A DNA stretch of 64,000 nt from Aphanothece saxicola GSE-SYN-MK-01-06B (GCA_019359745.1 JAHHGT010000007.1:124001-188000), one strand, 5' to 3'. Positions 25,456 through 34,962 are shown, counted from the stretch's first letter. Program-made: numbers and translations. The notes: generated by a model from the letters alone, not told the origin.

Positions 25456-27296
25456 GCCGCGCTGCCGCCCCCCTGCAGTGGCTCACCATGGGCCTGCTGG
25501 CGATGGGGCTGCTGGGCCTCTCACCGGCGCTGTCCCTCAGTCTGCTGGCCTTCGGCCTGGCCGTGCTGACGGCCCTCAAGCTGCGCGAAGCCCGCACGAT
25601 CGAGGAACGGCGGGTGGTGGCCCTGCTGCAGCTGGTCTGCGCCGGCCTGCTGGCAGCCCTGCGCCCCGAACTGGGCCCGAGCCTGCTGCAGGGCCTGGCC
25701 ATCCTGATGGCCCTGGCCGGCTTGCTGGCCCTGGAGCTGGGAGCGGGGCCCGACTGGAAAGCCCTGATGCGGCGCAGCCTGCAGGTGCTGCTGGCGGCGC
25801 TGCCGATCGCCCTGGTGCTGTTCCTGCTGCTGCCCCGGCTGATGCCCTTCACCAACTTCGGCGCGGGCCAGGGCATGGGGGCCATGACCGGCCTCAGCGA
25901 CACCATGGAGCCGGGCTCCATCGCCAGGCTCGCCGTCAGCCGCCAGGCGGCGGCCCGCGTCGCCTTCCCCCTCGGCGGCGGGCCACCCCCCCAGGAGCAG
26001 CGCTACTGGCGGGTGCTGGTGCATGAACGTTTCGATGGCCGCCGCTGGCGCAGCGCCGCCCCACCGTTCGCCAGGCCAGCGGCCGGCCAGCCCACCCCAC
26101 CGGCGCCGCCGCCCGCCGCTCCGGAGGAGGGGATTCAGCTCTGGCTGATCGAACCCAGCGGCCTGTCGGCGGTTCCCTGGAGCGGTAGCGGCCGGCCCCT
26201 CTCGGCCGACCTCAGCCTGCAGCGCAGCGGCGAACTGCTGAGCCGGGCACCGGGCAGCCAGCGGCGGGTCTACGCCCTCACCCGGACGGCCGATCCGGGC
26301 GATTGGCGCACCCAACTGCCCGGACCCATCGATCTGGTCCTGCCCAGGGGCGAGAACCCACAACTGGAAGCCCTGGCCTCCAGTTGGCGGCGCCTCGGCA
26401 GCGGCCGGGAGCGGCTGGACGCCGCCGGGGCCTGGTTCCGCAGCCAGCCCTTCCGCTACACGCTGGAGCCCGGGGCCCTGCCCCGTCAGGCCCCGCTCGA
26501 CCACTTCCTGTTCGAGAGCCGGCTCGGCTTCTGCGGCCACTACGCCAGTGCCTTCACCACCCTGATGCGGGCGGCGGGAGTGCCGGCACGGGTGGTGAGC
26601 GGCTACCGGGGGGGGCAGTGGGTGCAGCCGGTGGGCGGCACCGGTTATGTCGACCTGCGCCAGGCCGACGCCCACGCCTGGAGCGAGGTGTGGCTCGAAG
26701 GGGAAGGCTGGCAACGGGTCGATCCCACGGCCTGGGCCGATGGGGACTCCCTGGCGCGCGCGGTGGCCGCCGGTGCGTATCGTGCCGGCATCGCCCCCTG
26801 GAACTGGCTGCAGCAGCAGTGGTGGGGCCTCGACATCGCCTGGGCCCGCTGGTGGCTGGGGTACGACAGTGAGCAGCAGCAGGCCCTGGTGGCCAGGCTG
26901 CTGGGCGACCAGCGCCACCTGCTCGGGCTGGTGGTGTTGCTGGCGGTGGCCATCAGCCTGGCCGCCAGCCTGGGGGGCCTGGGCTGGCTGGGCCGCCGCC
27001 GCCGGGGTGATCCCCTGCGCCTGGAGCTGGAGCGCACCCTGCGGGCCTTCGCCCGGCAGGGCATGGCACCGGTGGCGGGGGAAAGCCTGGGAGGCTTCGC
27101 CCGGAGGCTGGCCCAGCGCTGGCCGTCCCTGGCCGATCCCCTGGAGGCCTACGTGGTGACCTACCAGCAGCAGCGCTTCGCCAGCACCCCCAGCCGAACA
27201 GGACGACGGCAGGCCCACCGGCTGGGACGGGCCCTGCGCCGTTCCCTGCGAACCGGCACCCACTCGCCGGAAGCGGTACAACGGGAGCACCCCTGA
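25452..27296 (+). CDS. Membrane-bound transglutaminase-like protein (DUF3488/TGc)
   Basis: A 614-residue protein. The first 140 residues are a block of about five or six membrane helices. A long extracytoplasmic region follows, with a transglutaminase-like Cys protease fold: Cys361 in RLGFCGHYASAFTTLMRAAG, then His in DAHAWSEVWLEG and Asp in WQRVDPTAW, the expected triad order. One more helix lies near residue 500 (LLGLVVLLAVAISLAASLGG), and a C-terminal DUF4129-like cytoplasmic tail follows. The ATG at 25452 overlaps the DUF58 stop. MoxR/DUF58/TGc triads are common in bacteria but their substrate is not known. Confidence 0.88.
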   Translation: MSRAAAPLQWLTMGLLAMGLLGLSPALSLSLLAFGLAVLTALKLREARTIEERRVVALLQLVCAGLLAALRPELGPSLLQGLAILMALAGLLALELGAGPDWKALMRRSLQVLLAALPIALVLFLLLPRLMPFTNFGAGQGMGAMTGLSDTMEPGSIARLAVSRQAAARVAFPLGGGPPPQEQRYWRVLVHERFDGRRWRSAAPPFARPAAGQPTPPAPPPAAPEEGIQLWLIEPSGLSAVPWSGSGRPLSADLSLQRSGELLSRAPGSQRRVYALTRTADPGDWRTQLPGPIDLVLPRGENPQLEALASSWRRLGSGRERLDAAGAWFRSQPFRYTLEPGALPRQAPLDHFLFESRLGFCGHYASAFTTLMRAAGVPARVVSGYRGGQWVQPVGGTGYVDLRQADAHAWSEVWLEGEGWQRVDPTAWADGDSLARAVAAGAYRAGIAPWNWLQQQWWGLDIAWARWWLGYDSEQQQALVARLLGDQRHLLGLVVLLAVAISLAASLGGLGWLGRRRRGDPLRLELERTLRAFARQGMAPVAGESLGGFARRLAQRWPSLADPLEAYVVTYQQQRFASTPSRTGRRQAHRLGRALRRSLRTGTHSPEAVQREHP

Positions 27297-27306
27297 ACAG
27301 GCCACC

Positions 27307-28158
27307 ATGACCAGCGTCCATGGGTCCGCCCGGAGCCTGTCCTGGGCCGGCCGGGGCCACCTCAGGGGTCTGCTGGTCAGCGGATCGGCGCTGCTGACCC
27401 TGCTGCTGGCGCCGGCTCCTGGTCAGGCCAGCAGCGACACCGACCTGATCCGGCTGCTGAATCAGCGGAACTGCCCCCGCTGCAAACTCCAGGATGCCGA
27501 TCTCGTCCATGCCGACCTGCGGGATTCTGATCTGCGCGGGGCCAAGCTCCAGCGCGCCAATCTGGGCCAGGCCAAGTTGGATGGGGCGCAACTGCAAGGA
27601 GCCGACCTCCGCTTCACCAGCCTCCAGGGAGCCTCACTGCGGGGCGCCGATCTGCGCGGGGCCAACCTGGAGGGCACCGACCTGCGCCAGAGCGATCTGA
27701 GCGGCGCCCAGCTCGATCCAGGCGGACTGGCCCGCAGCCACTGGCAGGACGCCCGCGGCGTGGGGCCGTCGGTGCTGAGCTATCCCGAGCTGCACAACGC
27801 CGGGGTCACCGCAGCCCTCGAGGGTCGCCATCCGCAGGCGGAGCAACTGTTTTCCGAGGCCATCCGCCTGCAGCCGGAGGCGGCGATCAGCTGGGTGGCC
27901 CGGGGCCTCAGCCGCACGGAACAGGGCAAAACGGAACTGGCCGCCCAGGACATCAACTACGCCGCCGTCCTCTACGGCCAGGCCGGCGAGGAGGCCCAGG
28001 CCAAACAGCTGACCGAAGTGGCCACCGCCTTGCTGAAACCCGGCAAGAAAGCCAACCAGGGCAGCGGCATGGGCGGGCAATTGCTCACCGGTGCCGCCGG
28101 ATTTGCCTCGGCCGTGGCCCCCTTGGCCATGAAGTTCCTTCTGCCTCTGGCCTTCTGA
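27307..28158 (+). CDS. Secreted pentapeptide-repeat protein
   Basis: A 283-residue protein with an N-terminal signal or anchor segment (GLLVSGSALLTLLLAPAPGQA). Pentapeptide repeats follow at about residues 57-140 in the A(D/N)Lxx pattern (ADLRDSDLRGAKL, ANLGQAKLDGAQL, ADLRGANLEGTDL), which fold into a right-handed quadrilateral beta helix. The next part (about 160-240) resembles a pair of TPR helices (ALEGRHPQAEQLFSEAIRLQP), and the C-terminus is hydrophobic (ASAVAPLAMKFLLPLAF), possibly membrane-inserted. Cys-x2-Cys (NCPRCKL) lies just before the repeats. It follows the transglutaminase gene by 10 bases and converges on pilQ. Function unknown; such repeats are frequent in cyanobacteria. Confidence 0.82.
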   Translation: MTSVHGSARSLSWAGRGHLRGLLVSGSALLTLLLAPAPGQASSDTDLIRLLNQRNCPRCKLQDADLVHADLRDSDLRGAKLQRANLGQAKLDGAQLQGADLRFTSLQGASLRGADLRGANLEGTDLRQSDLSGAQLDPGGLARSHWQDARGVGPSVLSYPELHNAGVTAALEGRHPQAEQLFSEAIRLQPEAAISWVARGLSRTEQGKTELAAQDINYAAVLYGQAGEEAQAKQLTEVATALLKPGKKANQGSGMGGQLLTGAAGFASAVAPLAMKFLLPLAF

Positions 28159-28180
28159 TCAGGGCGTGGCCCTTGATCAG
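28155..28180. terminator. Hairpin spanning both stop codons, pentapeptide gene and pilQ
   Basis: CTGATCAGGGC, a GTG loop, and GCCCTTGATCAG form an 11-bp stem with one bulged T. The stop codons of both convergent genes (28156-28158 and 28177-28179) lie inside the arms, so the hairpin occupies the whole intergenic space. There is no T-run, so rho-independent termination is uncertain. Confidence 0.5.
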
Positions 28181-30558
28181 GGGGCCATGGAGGGCTGGGG
28201 CTCTCCACCGAGGAAAGCACGCGTGGCCGGCGTCGATGGTTGGTAGCCATAGCCGAAGGTGCCTCCCTCGGTGTCATTGATGATCCGCGGCGTCACCATG
28301 ATCACGAGCTCCCGCTTCTCGCGGTTGTTGGACGAGGCGCGGAAGAACTGGCCGATGATCGGAATGTCTCCGAGGATCGGCCATTTCGACACCAGAGCCC
28401 GGTCGAAATCGGAGATCACGCCGGTGAGGATCAGGGTCTGGCCATCGCGGACGCGGACCACCCCGGTATCCAGCCGACGAATCCGCAGGATGCTGATCGG
28501 GGGACACTGGTTACCGGCGCTGACTTCCCGTTCCACCGCAGAGATGCTGGGGGAGAGGGAGAAAGTGACAAAGCCGTTGTCGTCAATCTTCTGAACGCGG
28601 GCTCCCAGCACCAGCCCCGCCGTCGAGAGTTCACTGATGGTGCAGCTCACCGTGGCCGATGTGCCGGTCACATTGGAGGTGACGTTGGTGGGCACATTGA
28701 TCCCCACCCGCACGACCCCTTCGTTGCCGCGCTTGCGGCCGATCGGGGCATCGATGTTGTCGAAGGAGGAAGAGAAGAGGCTGGAGCCAGCGGTGTCGCC
28801 GCCGCCAGCGCCAGCGCCCCCGGCGGAATCGTCACGCAGGATGGAGGGATCCTCCTGGAGAATCAGGGTTGGATTGGCCAGGACCTTGGAGTTGTCGGCG
28901 AGAATGCGAGCCTGGAAGAAATCAAAGAAGTTGTTGTTGGGATAGAGCGGTTGACCCGTCGCTCCGACAGCGGCACCGGGGTTGGTCTGCCCGACGAAGC
29001 CGGCGAGCGGCTGTCCAGGAAGGAGGGGAGCGTCAAGGCTTCTCTGGAAGGAAGAGCCCCCGAGGACGCCACCGAAGTTGGCCGCCAGGGTGCCGTTGTC
29101 GTTGACGATGAAGTTGTTACCCCACCGGAAGGCAAAACTGTTATTGAGATCAGTGTCGTTCTGGAGATTCACATCCAGAATCCTCACCGACAGGGCCACC
29201 TGGCGCTGACGCAGATCCAGCTGCTTCAGATACTGCTCGGCGATGGCCACCAGCCGCGGGGCGCCCACCAAGGTGATGGTGCCGAGACGGGTGTCAGTGG
29301 TGGCCCGCAGCCCGATCAGGGGGCCGTTGGTGGCCCCGAAGGATTCAACCGTGGTGGTGGTGCTGGCTGTGGTGGTGGAGGCCGTGGGGCTGCCGGCAGG
29401 TGCGGCCGTGGCGGCGACGCCCTCTGAGACTGCCGTGGTGATCGTGTTCGTCTTGGTGACCTGGGCCCCCAGGTTGGCGAGGTAGTCGGCCGCGGAGTTG
29501 GCGGGCACCTGGTTCAGCCGGTACACCTTCGAGAGCTGGGAGCCGAAACTTTTGGCCAACACATTCGGACCGGCGAAGATCGTATTGCCATCGCGCTTGC
29601 CCTGCAGTCCGGCGGCCAGGAGGGCCGAGTTGATGGCCCGGCCGTAACTCTCGCGGCGGAAGGAGATTGAGATGGGCCGCATCCCCGCACTCGGCGTTGT
29701 CGCCGAGCCAGTTGCACCGGGTGTTGTGGATTCATCCACGTAGACGAATCCATAGCCGCCCAGTTGGCTGAGGGCCATGAGCACATCCTTGGCAGGGGCA
29801 TTGCGGAGGGTCATGGTGACCGGTGGCCCGCTGACGCTCACATAGCTGGGGTTGCTGATCGTCATGGTGCCTACCGCCATGTCACCCAGCGGCGGGGCCA
29901 CGGCGCGCGGCTGCAGGGGTGGGATGAAACCGGGCTGGGGCACCCTGCCTGGGGTGTTGACGTTGGGGGTCAGGGTCTGAAGGGTGCTCAGCGCCGGGGC
30001 GTTGAACGTCAGGATCAGGCTGCGGCCGTCGGCGCTGACGACGGGCCGGCCGACCGGGAAGCCCGGGGTGGGAGAGACCTTCAGCTCAAAGAGATTGCCC
30101 GAGCCGTCGAAGCTGATGTTCTGAAGTCCGGCTTCCGGCAGGGAGAGCCGCACCGGTCCGCGACGCAGGGACATGGGAACGGCCGTCTGCAGCCTGCCCA
30201 CCCATTCCGCCCCCTGGGTGGTCTGCTGGAGGACAGGGGAAGGGCCGGTCCCTTCGATGATCACCTCAACGGAATCAGGCAATCGCCGCAGCTTGAGCTC
30301 CAAGGCGCCACTGGCCTGCACGCCGCCACCTTGGGCAATGTCGGAAAGCCGGGCGCTGGGAGCAACCGAAGGGGATGGAACGGCCGCAGCCGCCAACGCA
30401 GAGAAACCGAACCCTTGTTGCAGAGTCGCCACGCCAAGAGAAGCAAAGAAAACGTGCCGCCACTGACGTTTTGCCACGTTGCTTTGATCTCCGAATCGGA
30501 CGAATGGTATCCGTGATTGTGCAAAACGGCCAGTTGCCGGATCCGGTTGCATCGGCAT
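28177..30558 (-). CDS. pilQ: Type IV pilus secretin PilQ
   Basis: The outer-membrane ring through which the type IV pilus passes; in cyanobacteria it serves motility and DNA uptake. The 793-residue protein has an N-terminal hydrophobic export segment (FFASLGVATLQQGFGFSALAAAA), an AMIN-like region at about 75-180, secretin N0/N1-type domains (VTMTLRNAPAKDVLMALSQLG; YRLNQVPANSAADYLANLG) and the C-terminal secretin domain, including VRDGQTLILTGVISD and WPILGDIPIIGQFFR. A Thr/Ala-rich linker lies in the middle. I prefer the ATG at 30558, one base after pilO; an ATG at 30552 also fits. The open frame runs further upstream but overlaps pilO. Confidence 0.93.
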   Translation of the reverse strand: MPMQPDPATGRFAQSRIPFVRFGDQSNVAKRQWRHVFFASLGVATLQQGFGFSALAAAAVPSPSVAPSARLSDIAQGGGVQASGALELKLRRLPDSVEVIIEGTGPSPVLQQTTQGAEWVGRLQTAVPMSLRRGPVRLSLPEAGLQNISFDGSGNLFELKVSPTPGFPVGRPVVSADGRSLILTFNAPALSTLQTLTPNVNTPGRVPQPGFIPPLQPRAVAPPLGDMAVGTMTISNPSYVSVSGPPVTMTLRNAPAKDVLMALSQLGGYGFVYVDESTTPGATGSATTPSAGMRPISISFRRESYGRAINSALLAAGLQGKRDGNTIFAGPNVLAKSFGSQLSKVYRLNQVPANSAADYLANLGAQVTKTNTITTAVSEGVAATAAPAGSPTASTTTASTTTTVESFGATNGPLIGLRATTDTRLGTITLVGAPRLVAIAEQYLKQLDLRQRQVALSVRILDVNLQNDTDLNNSFAFRWGNNFIVNDNGTLAANFGGVLGGSSFQRSLDAPLLPGQPLAGFVGQTNPGAAVGATGQPLYPNNNFFDFFQARILADNSKVLANPTLILQEDPSILRDDSAGGAGAGGGDTAGSSLFSSSFDNIDAPIGRKRGNEGVVRVGINVPTNVTSNVTGTSATVSCTISELSTAGLVLGARVQKIDDNGFVTFSLSPSISAVEREVSAGNQCPPISILRIRRLDTGVVRVRDGQTLILTGVISDFDRALVSKWPILGDIPIIGQFFRASSNNREKRELVIMVTPRIINDTEGGTFGYGYQPSTPATRAFLGGEPQPSMAP

Positions 30559-30559
30559 G

Positions 30560-31351
30560 TCAGTTGGGAGTTGGGGGGGTCGCTGGAGCCGCTGCCGGTG
30601 CTGGAGCCGCTGCGGGTGGCAGCGTTGCTGCGGCGGGCGTGGCGGGGGGCGTGGCCGGGGCCGGGGAACGGCTGTAAAGGCCAAGGGTGAGCTTCATCAC
30701 CACGTTGTTGCTGTCATTGCGCTGGCCTGGCTGCGTCGGTCCCGCCTCGGGGAGGGAGAGGTTGAGGTCGCTTTGCACCACCAGCACGTTGAGGGCTTCA
30801 AGGCGGCGCAGAAAGGCCAGAAGAGAAGGGAACGAACCCCGGGCCGACACCAGCAGGGTGCGCTGGATGAGACCCTGCAGGGCGAGCGGATCGGCCGGTG
30901 GAGCACCGGCTGCGGGGGGCGTGCCCGGTGGCGGGGCTGCCGCAGGGGGCGCCGCAGGCGGGGCACCTGGGGCGGGGGCCGCCTGGGTGGGCTCGAACAG
31001 GGTCAGCTCAACGGCCGAGGCCCCGGCCTCACGGTCGAGCATGGCCAGAAAGGTGGACAGGTCGCCGTTGCCCGTGATCAGCCGTTCGATCTTGGCCTTG
31101 CTGGCCATGGCGGCCTCGGTGTTCTCCTGGGTGGCCACCAGTTGCCCGCGCATCAGCGCCACCTGATCGCGCAGCTGCTCCAGCTCCTGGAGTCGCTGGC
31201 TGTCACGCTGCAGCGCCGCCCACAGGGGCAAAAGACCGGCCAGGACGACGAGCAGGCCCAGCCCGCCAAGAACGGCCGCCGGCAGGACCAGCCAGATCAG
31301 GCGCAGGGTGGAGACGGGGAGCCTGGAGGACCCCTGCTGAAGATTCGTCAT
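30560..31351 (-). CDS. pilO: Type IV pilus assembly protein PilO
   Basis: A 263-residue single-pass inner-membrane protein. The helix is near the N-terminus (LIWLVLPAAVLGGLGLLVVLAGLLPLW), a coiled coil follows (RDSQRLQELEQLRDQVALMRGQLVATQ), then a periplasmic alpha/beta domain, and a Pro/Ala-rich tail. A long Pro/Ala/Gly linker sits in the middle (about residues 125-165). Position, topology and the downstream secretin identify it as PilO, which with PilN forms the periplasmic alignment complex between PilM and PilQ. It starts in a 4-base overlap with pilN. Confidence 0.83.
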   Translation of the reverse strand: MTNLQQGSSRLPVSTLRLIWLVLPAAVLGGLGLLVVLAGLLPLWAALQRDSQRLQELEQLRDQVALMRGQLVATQENTEAAMASKAKIERLITGNGDLSTFLAMLDREAGASAVELTLFEPTQAAPAPGAPPAAPPAAAPPPGTPPAAGAPPADPLALQGLIQRTLLVSARGSFPSLLAFLRRLEALNVLVVQSDLNLSLPEAGPTQPGQRNDSNNVVMKLTLGLYSRSPAPATPPATPAAATLPPAAAPAPAAAPATPPTPN

Positions 31352-32055
31352 GGGATGAGGCCCTCCGCCTGTAGAAGTTGAAGCCGGCGCGCCATACCCT
31401 CCGATCCAAGCTGCCGCATGACGACCAGCTGACGGGCCGGCGGCAGGGTGGCGAAGGGTCCGGACAACTCGAAGCTGACGGCGGCGGGGGCCACCTGTCC
31501 GGTCTGTCCAGGGACCGGGGCGGCCGCGGGGACGCGCTCCAGCTTGACGAGGGTCACCCCTTGGGACTTCAGCAGGGGAGAGCGGGCCAGCTCCAGCTGC
31601 AGCGCGTTGATGCGGGCGAAGGCCAGGGGATCGAGGGCCTGCCCCTTCAGCACCAGGGTCTCGCCCTCGGCCTCCGCGCTCTTGAGCTGGACACCCTCGG
31701 GGGTGCGCAACTGCAGTTCGGCCAGGAGAGCCGAGGAGGTGCGCAGGGTCGTGAGGCCTTCCGTCAGGCTGCGGTTGGTGGCGGTGAGCTGGTCAAGTTT
31801 TGCCCTGCTGGCGGCCATGTCGGCCTGAAGCTGGGTCGACTCGGCTTCGAACCGGGTCAGCTGGGCGGTCTGGATCCTGATGTACTGGTAGCGGAGGAAG
31901 ACCAGGGCCGTGCAGGCCACAGACGCCCCCAGGACAACCGCTCCGATCAAGGCGCCCCGCAACAGCAAGGGACGCCGATCCAGCAGGGCCGGGATCATGC
32001 TCTCCTGGCCGAGTTCCTTGCGCCTCTCCCGCAGCAGATCGAGGGGTGCCGTCAT
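31348..32055 (-). CDS. pilN: Type IV pilus assembly protein PilN
   Basis: A 235-residue membrane protein with a cytoplasmic N-terminus (PLDLLRERRKELGQE), one helix at about residues 30-55 (LRGALIGAVVLGASVACTALVFL), a coiled coil (ESTQLQADMAASRAKLDQLTA), and a small periplasmic ferredoxin-like fold. In type IV pilus systems the PilN N-terminus binds PilM, and its periplasmic domain pairs with PilO. It overlaps both pilM and pilO by 4 bases, confirming a single operon. Confidence 0.84.
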   Translation of the reverse strand: MTAPLDLLRERRKELGQESMIPALLDRRPLLLRGALIGAVVLGASVACTALVFLRYQYIRIQTAQLTRFEAESTQLQADMAASRAKLDQLTATNRSLTEGLTTLRTSSALLAELQLRTPEGVQLKSAEAEGETLVLKGQALDPLAFARINALQLELARSPLLKSQGVTLVKLERVPAAAPVPGQTGQVAPAAVSFELSGPFATLPPARQLVVMRQLGSEGMARRLQLLQAEGLIP

Positions 32056-32954
32056 CGGACCCGCTCCGCCATGGCCAGGCCCTGCAGGACCAGGGATCCG
32101 TAGGGCTCGGGGGTGAGGATCTCAGCCCGCACCCCCAACACGTCCTGGAGATTGTCCTGGCAAGGCAGCGGCGCGCTGAGCAACAGCCGCAGGCGGCGGA
32201 CAGACGGATCCCGGCGGCGGTAAAAGGCCACGCAGCGGTTCACTTCGCGCACAAGGTCGCCATCCTCCTCCGGCAGGGGCCAGTCGAAGACCGGCTCGGC
32301 ACGGCGCAGCAGGAGCAGGCGGCCCCCTGTCGGCAACGGATTGATCAGCAGGGTGAGTTCATCGTCAGGGGCCTGCTGCAGCAAGGCATTCACCGCAGCC
32401 AGCCGGCAGGATTGGGGGGGGGCCAGCCGCTCCAGCTGGGCACCAGCCAGGTTGAAGACCTCGATCCAGTCGTCCACCAGCGTCCTGGAGGCCACGGCCA
32501 GCAGCATGCGGGGTGTGGCGCCCTCGAGGGGCCGCAGGTCGATGGTCGCCTCGGCCAGGGGCACCCCGAAACTCAGGGTCGGGTCAATCGTGCGCAGCGC
32601 TTCAATCGGGTCGTCGGGGATGGCCTCCGCTGGCCAGTCGATGACACGCCACTCCACGGCCCCCTCGGGCAGAGACGCCAGGACAACCGCATCAAGCAGG
32701 TTGTAACGCACCAGCAGATCGCCGATCAGATCACCCAGGGGCTCTTTCTCCAGGGGCTGACCATCCAGGCAGGTGAGCGGTGGTAAGGGCAGGTCGATGC
32801 TCACCGGCTCCGGGTCACCTCCCTTGAGCACCTGGCCCATCAGGGCGTCGTCTTGAAGCTCCAGCAGCAATTGACGCGGAAAGAGCTGCGCGCGGATCGG
32901 TCGGAGACGATCATCCAGATCATCTTTCAAGCCGATCAGGCCAGAAAAAACCAA
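32052..32954 (-). CDS. pilM: PilM-like type IV pilus assembly protein, shortened
   Basis: First gene of pilMNOQ by position. The 300-residue protein has actin-like features such as LLVRYNLLDAVVLASLPEG, TPRMLLAVASRTLVDDWIEVFNLAG and LTLLINPLPTGGRLLLL. The usual N-terminal phosphate-binding motif (GxDxGSxxxK) of PilM is not evident, so this is a shortened or diverged form. No ATG lies near the N-terminus; I use TTG 32954, which has GGAG two bases upstream. An in-frame stop occurs 11 codons further up. PilM sits in the cytoplasm and links the pilus motor to PilN. Confidence 0.7.
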   Translation of the reverse strand: MVFSGLIGLKDDLDDRLRPIRAQLFPRQLLLELQDDALMGQVLKGGDPEPVSIDLPLPPLTCLDGQPLEKEPLGDLIGDLLVRYNLLDAVVLASLPEGAVEWRVIDWPAEAIPDDPIEALRTIDPTLSFGVPLAEATIDLRPLEGATPRMLLAVASRTLVDDWIEVFNLAGAQLERLAPPQSCRLAAVNALLQQAPDDELTLLINPLPTGGRLLLLRRAEPVFDWPLPEEDGDLVREVNRCVAFYRRRDPSVRRLRLLLSAPLPCQDNLQDVLGVRAEILTPEPYGSLVLQGLAMAERVR

Positions 32955-32987
32955 GGCTCCGATCCGATGCTTGCGAAAGTTACCGAA

Positions 32988-34175
32988 TTATGGGAGCCAA
33001 GGCATCCCCGAACCTACAACTTCAGAAAGCGTCCGACAGCCATGGCGATCGAGCTGGCGTATCAATCCCTCCAGAATCGATGGCACAAGTGCAGGGCCTT
33101 CGTAAATCCAACCCGTGTAGATCTGGATCAGCGAGGCTCCTGCACTGATCCGCTCCCAGGCGGACTCGGCTGAATCGATGCCGCCCACACCGATCAGCGG
33201 CAGAGCCGGACCTGCGGTCGCCCGCAACCGTCGCAGCACCTCCACCGCCCGCCGCCGCAGGGGCCGGCCGCTCAACCCTCCGGTTTCCTCGGCGAGGGTC
33301 AGACCTGTGGTCGCCAAACGGCGCCCTTCGAGTCCAAGTCGGTGGACCGACGTGTTCACAGCGATCACTCCGGCCAGGCCCTCTTCGTAGGCGAGTCGGG
33401 CAATGGTATCGATGGCATCATCTTCGAGATCAGGGGCGATCTTCACCAACAGGGGAGGGCAGGCGGGCAGGCGCCGCAGACGCTCCACCAGTCGCCTGAG
33501 CTGGGCCTCCTCCTGCAGGTCGCGCAGCCCCGGCGTGTTCGGCGAGCTCACATTGACCACCCCGTAATCGGCCAGGGGGGCCAGAAGCTCCAGGGAGGCG
33601 GCGTAATCGTCGGGGGCCATCTCCAGCGACACCGCCTTCGATTTGCCGAGGTTGATGCCGAGCACCGCGGGTCGCTGCCCCGGCGGGGGCAGACCCTGGC
33701 GCTCCAGGGTCCGGCGCACGCCCCTGGCCCCGTCGTTGTTGAAGCCCATGCGGTTGAGGGCGGCCCGCTCCTCGGCCAGCCGGAACAGCCTCGGCCGGGG
33801 ATTCCCCTGCTGGGGCTGCCAGGTGATGGTGCCCAGCTCGGCGAAGCCGAAACCGAACAGATGCCAGATCGCGGCCGCCACCCCGTTCTTGTCGAAGCCG
33901 GCGGCCAGCCCCACCGGGTTGGCAAAGCGACAGCCGAACAGCGTCTGCTCCAGGCGGGGATCCCGCCGCTGCAGCTCCGCCCCCAGCCCCGCCAGGCTGC
34001 CGCTGACCAGGGGCCAACGGCGCCGCTGGGAGGCCTGGCCCAGGGCCAGAAGCGTCAGACGACTCAGCTGTTCGGCGTCGGCACCGTCATCGCGGCGCAG
34101 CAGCGGCTCGACGAACCGGGCGTAGAGAGCGCCGGTTCCCACCTGGCCGCCGCCGGCCGATTGCTCCTGCGGCAT
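32988..34175 (-). CDS. pyrD: Dihydroorotate dehydrogenase (quinone), class 2
   Basis: Oxidises dihydroorotate to orotate in pyrimidine synthesis, passing electrons to quinone at the membrane. The 395-residue protein matches class 2: an N-terminal helical quinone-binding extension ([12 protein letters not shown]), then [37 protein letters not shown], the catalytic Ser in [27 protein letters not shown], and the FMN phosphate-binding end ([27 protein letters not shown]). It ends 33 bases before pilM, and the rnhA gene starts 10 bases upstream on the same strand. Confidence 0.95.
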   Translation of the reverse strand: MPQEQSAGGGQVGTGALYARFVEPLLRRDDGADAEQLSRLTLLALGQASQRRRWPLVSGSLAGLGAELQRRDPRLEQTLFGCRFANPVGLAAGFDKNGVAAAIWHLFGFGFAELGTITWQPQQGNPRPRLFRLAEERAALNRMGFNNDGARGVRRTLERQGLPPPGQRPAVLGINLGKSKAVSLEMAPDDYAASLELLAPLADYGVVNVSSPNTPGLRDLQEEAQLRRLVERLRRLPACPPLLVKIAPDLEDDAIDTIARLAYEEGLAGVIAVNTSVHRLGLEGRRLATTGLTLAEETGGLSGRPLRRRAVEVLRRLRATAGPALPLIGVGGIDSAESAWERISAGASLIQIYTGWIYEGPALVPSILEGLIRQLDRHGCRTLSEVVGSGMPWLP

Positions 34176-34185
34176 CCCTTTCTCC

Positions 34186-34962
34186 TCACTGCGGCCTGGC
34201 CAATCCTCCCGCGCCGCGCTCCAGACGCCAGCTCCCGTTGCCCAGGGGCCTCACGAGCCAGTCGCGCCAGAGCCAGGGATCGCTTTTCCCCTCGAGGGTC
34301 GCGGTGGGCACCTCCATCAGCCGGGCGAGCTCCACGGCCCGCAGGCTGTAACCGCCCGCGGCGAGCCGATCGGCCAGCTCCAGGCGGGACAGCAGCTCCT
34401 GCAGCGACCTGGGGGCCGGATCCACGGCGCCTGGAACCGCCACCGTCTCTGCCGCCGCCACTGCCTCAGGGGCGACGCCGGACCGGCTTTCCACCGCCAG
34501 GGTCGGGGCCTGGCCGCGGGCATAGGCGACGGCGATGGCATCGCAGCGGTCGTTGTCCGGATCGCCGCTGTGGCCGCGCACATGACGCAGGGCCAGCCCC
34601 GGCAGCCTGGCGGCATCCAGCAGCTCCCAGAGGTCGCGGTTGAGCACGGCCCCCCCGGAGGCGGTGCGCCAGCCCTTGCGCTTCCAGCCGGCCATCCACT
34701 TCTCGAAACCATCGATGAGGTAGCGGCTGTCCGTGCGCAGCACCAGATCGGGATGGCGCGGCAGGTCGCGCAGGGCCTCCAGCACCGCCAGGGCCGCGGT
34801 GAGCTCCATCCGGTTGTTGGTGGTGGCCGGGGCCGCGCCCCCCAGTTCACGCTGGGAGCCGTTCTCGAAGCGCAGCAGGGCACCCCAGCCACCGGGGCCG
34901 GGATTGCCGCTGCAGGCCCCGTCGCAGGCGGCGGCCACTACCCGCACCGGACGATCACCCAT
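34186..34962 (-). CDS. rnhA: Ribonuclease HI with C-terminal extension
   Basis: Cleaves the RNA strand of RNA-DNA hybrids. The N-terminal RNase H domain has all four catalytic acids in context: Asp in [19 protein letters not shown], Glu in [12 protein letters not shown], Asp in [11 protein letters not shown], and the last Asp in [12 protein letters not shown]. After about residue 150 there is an extra section of about 105 residues absent from classic RNase HI; it looks helical and contains [14 protein letters not shown] and [14 protein letters not shown]. The start is the ATG at 34962, preceded by AAGGGGA. The frame continues upstream to a GTG-like start at 35037 but without a good start signal. 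Divergent from the DUF3747 gene. Confidence 0.92.
   Translation of the reverse strand: MGDRPVRVVAAACDGACSGNPGPGGWGALLRFENGSQRELGGAAPATTNNRMELTAALAVLEALRDLPRHPDLVLRTDSRYLIDGFEKWMAGWKRKGWRTASGGAVLNRDLWELLDAARLPGLALRHVRGHSGDPDNDRCDAIAVAYARGQAPTLAVESRSGVAPEAVAAAETVAVPGAVDPAPRSLQELLSRLELADRLAAGGYSLRAVELARLMEVPTATLEGKSDPWLWRDWLVRPLGNGSWRLERGAGGLARPQ

Noticed and set aside
30857-30985. Pro/Ala/Gly-rich stretch in pilO as a possible repeat element
   Set aside because: It is in frame and behaves like a flexible linker; no exact DNA repeat unit was found.
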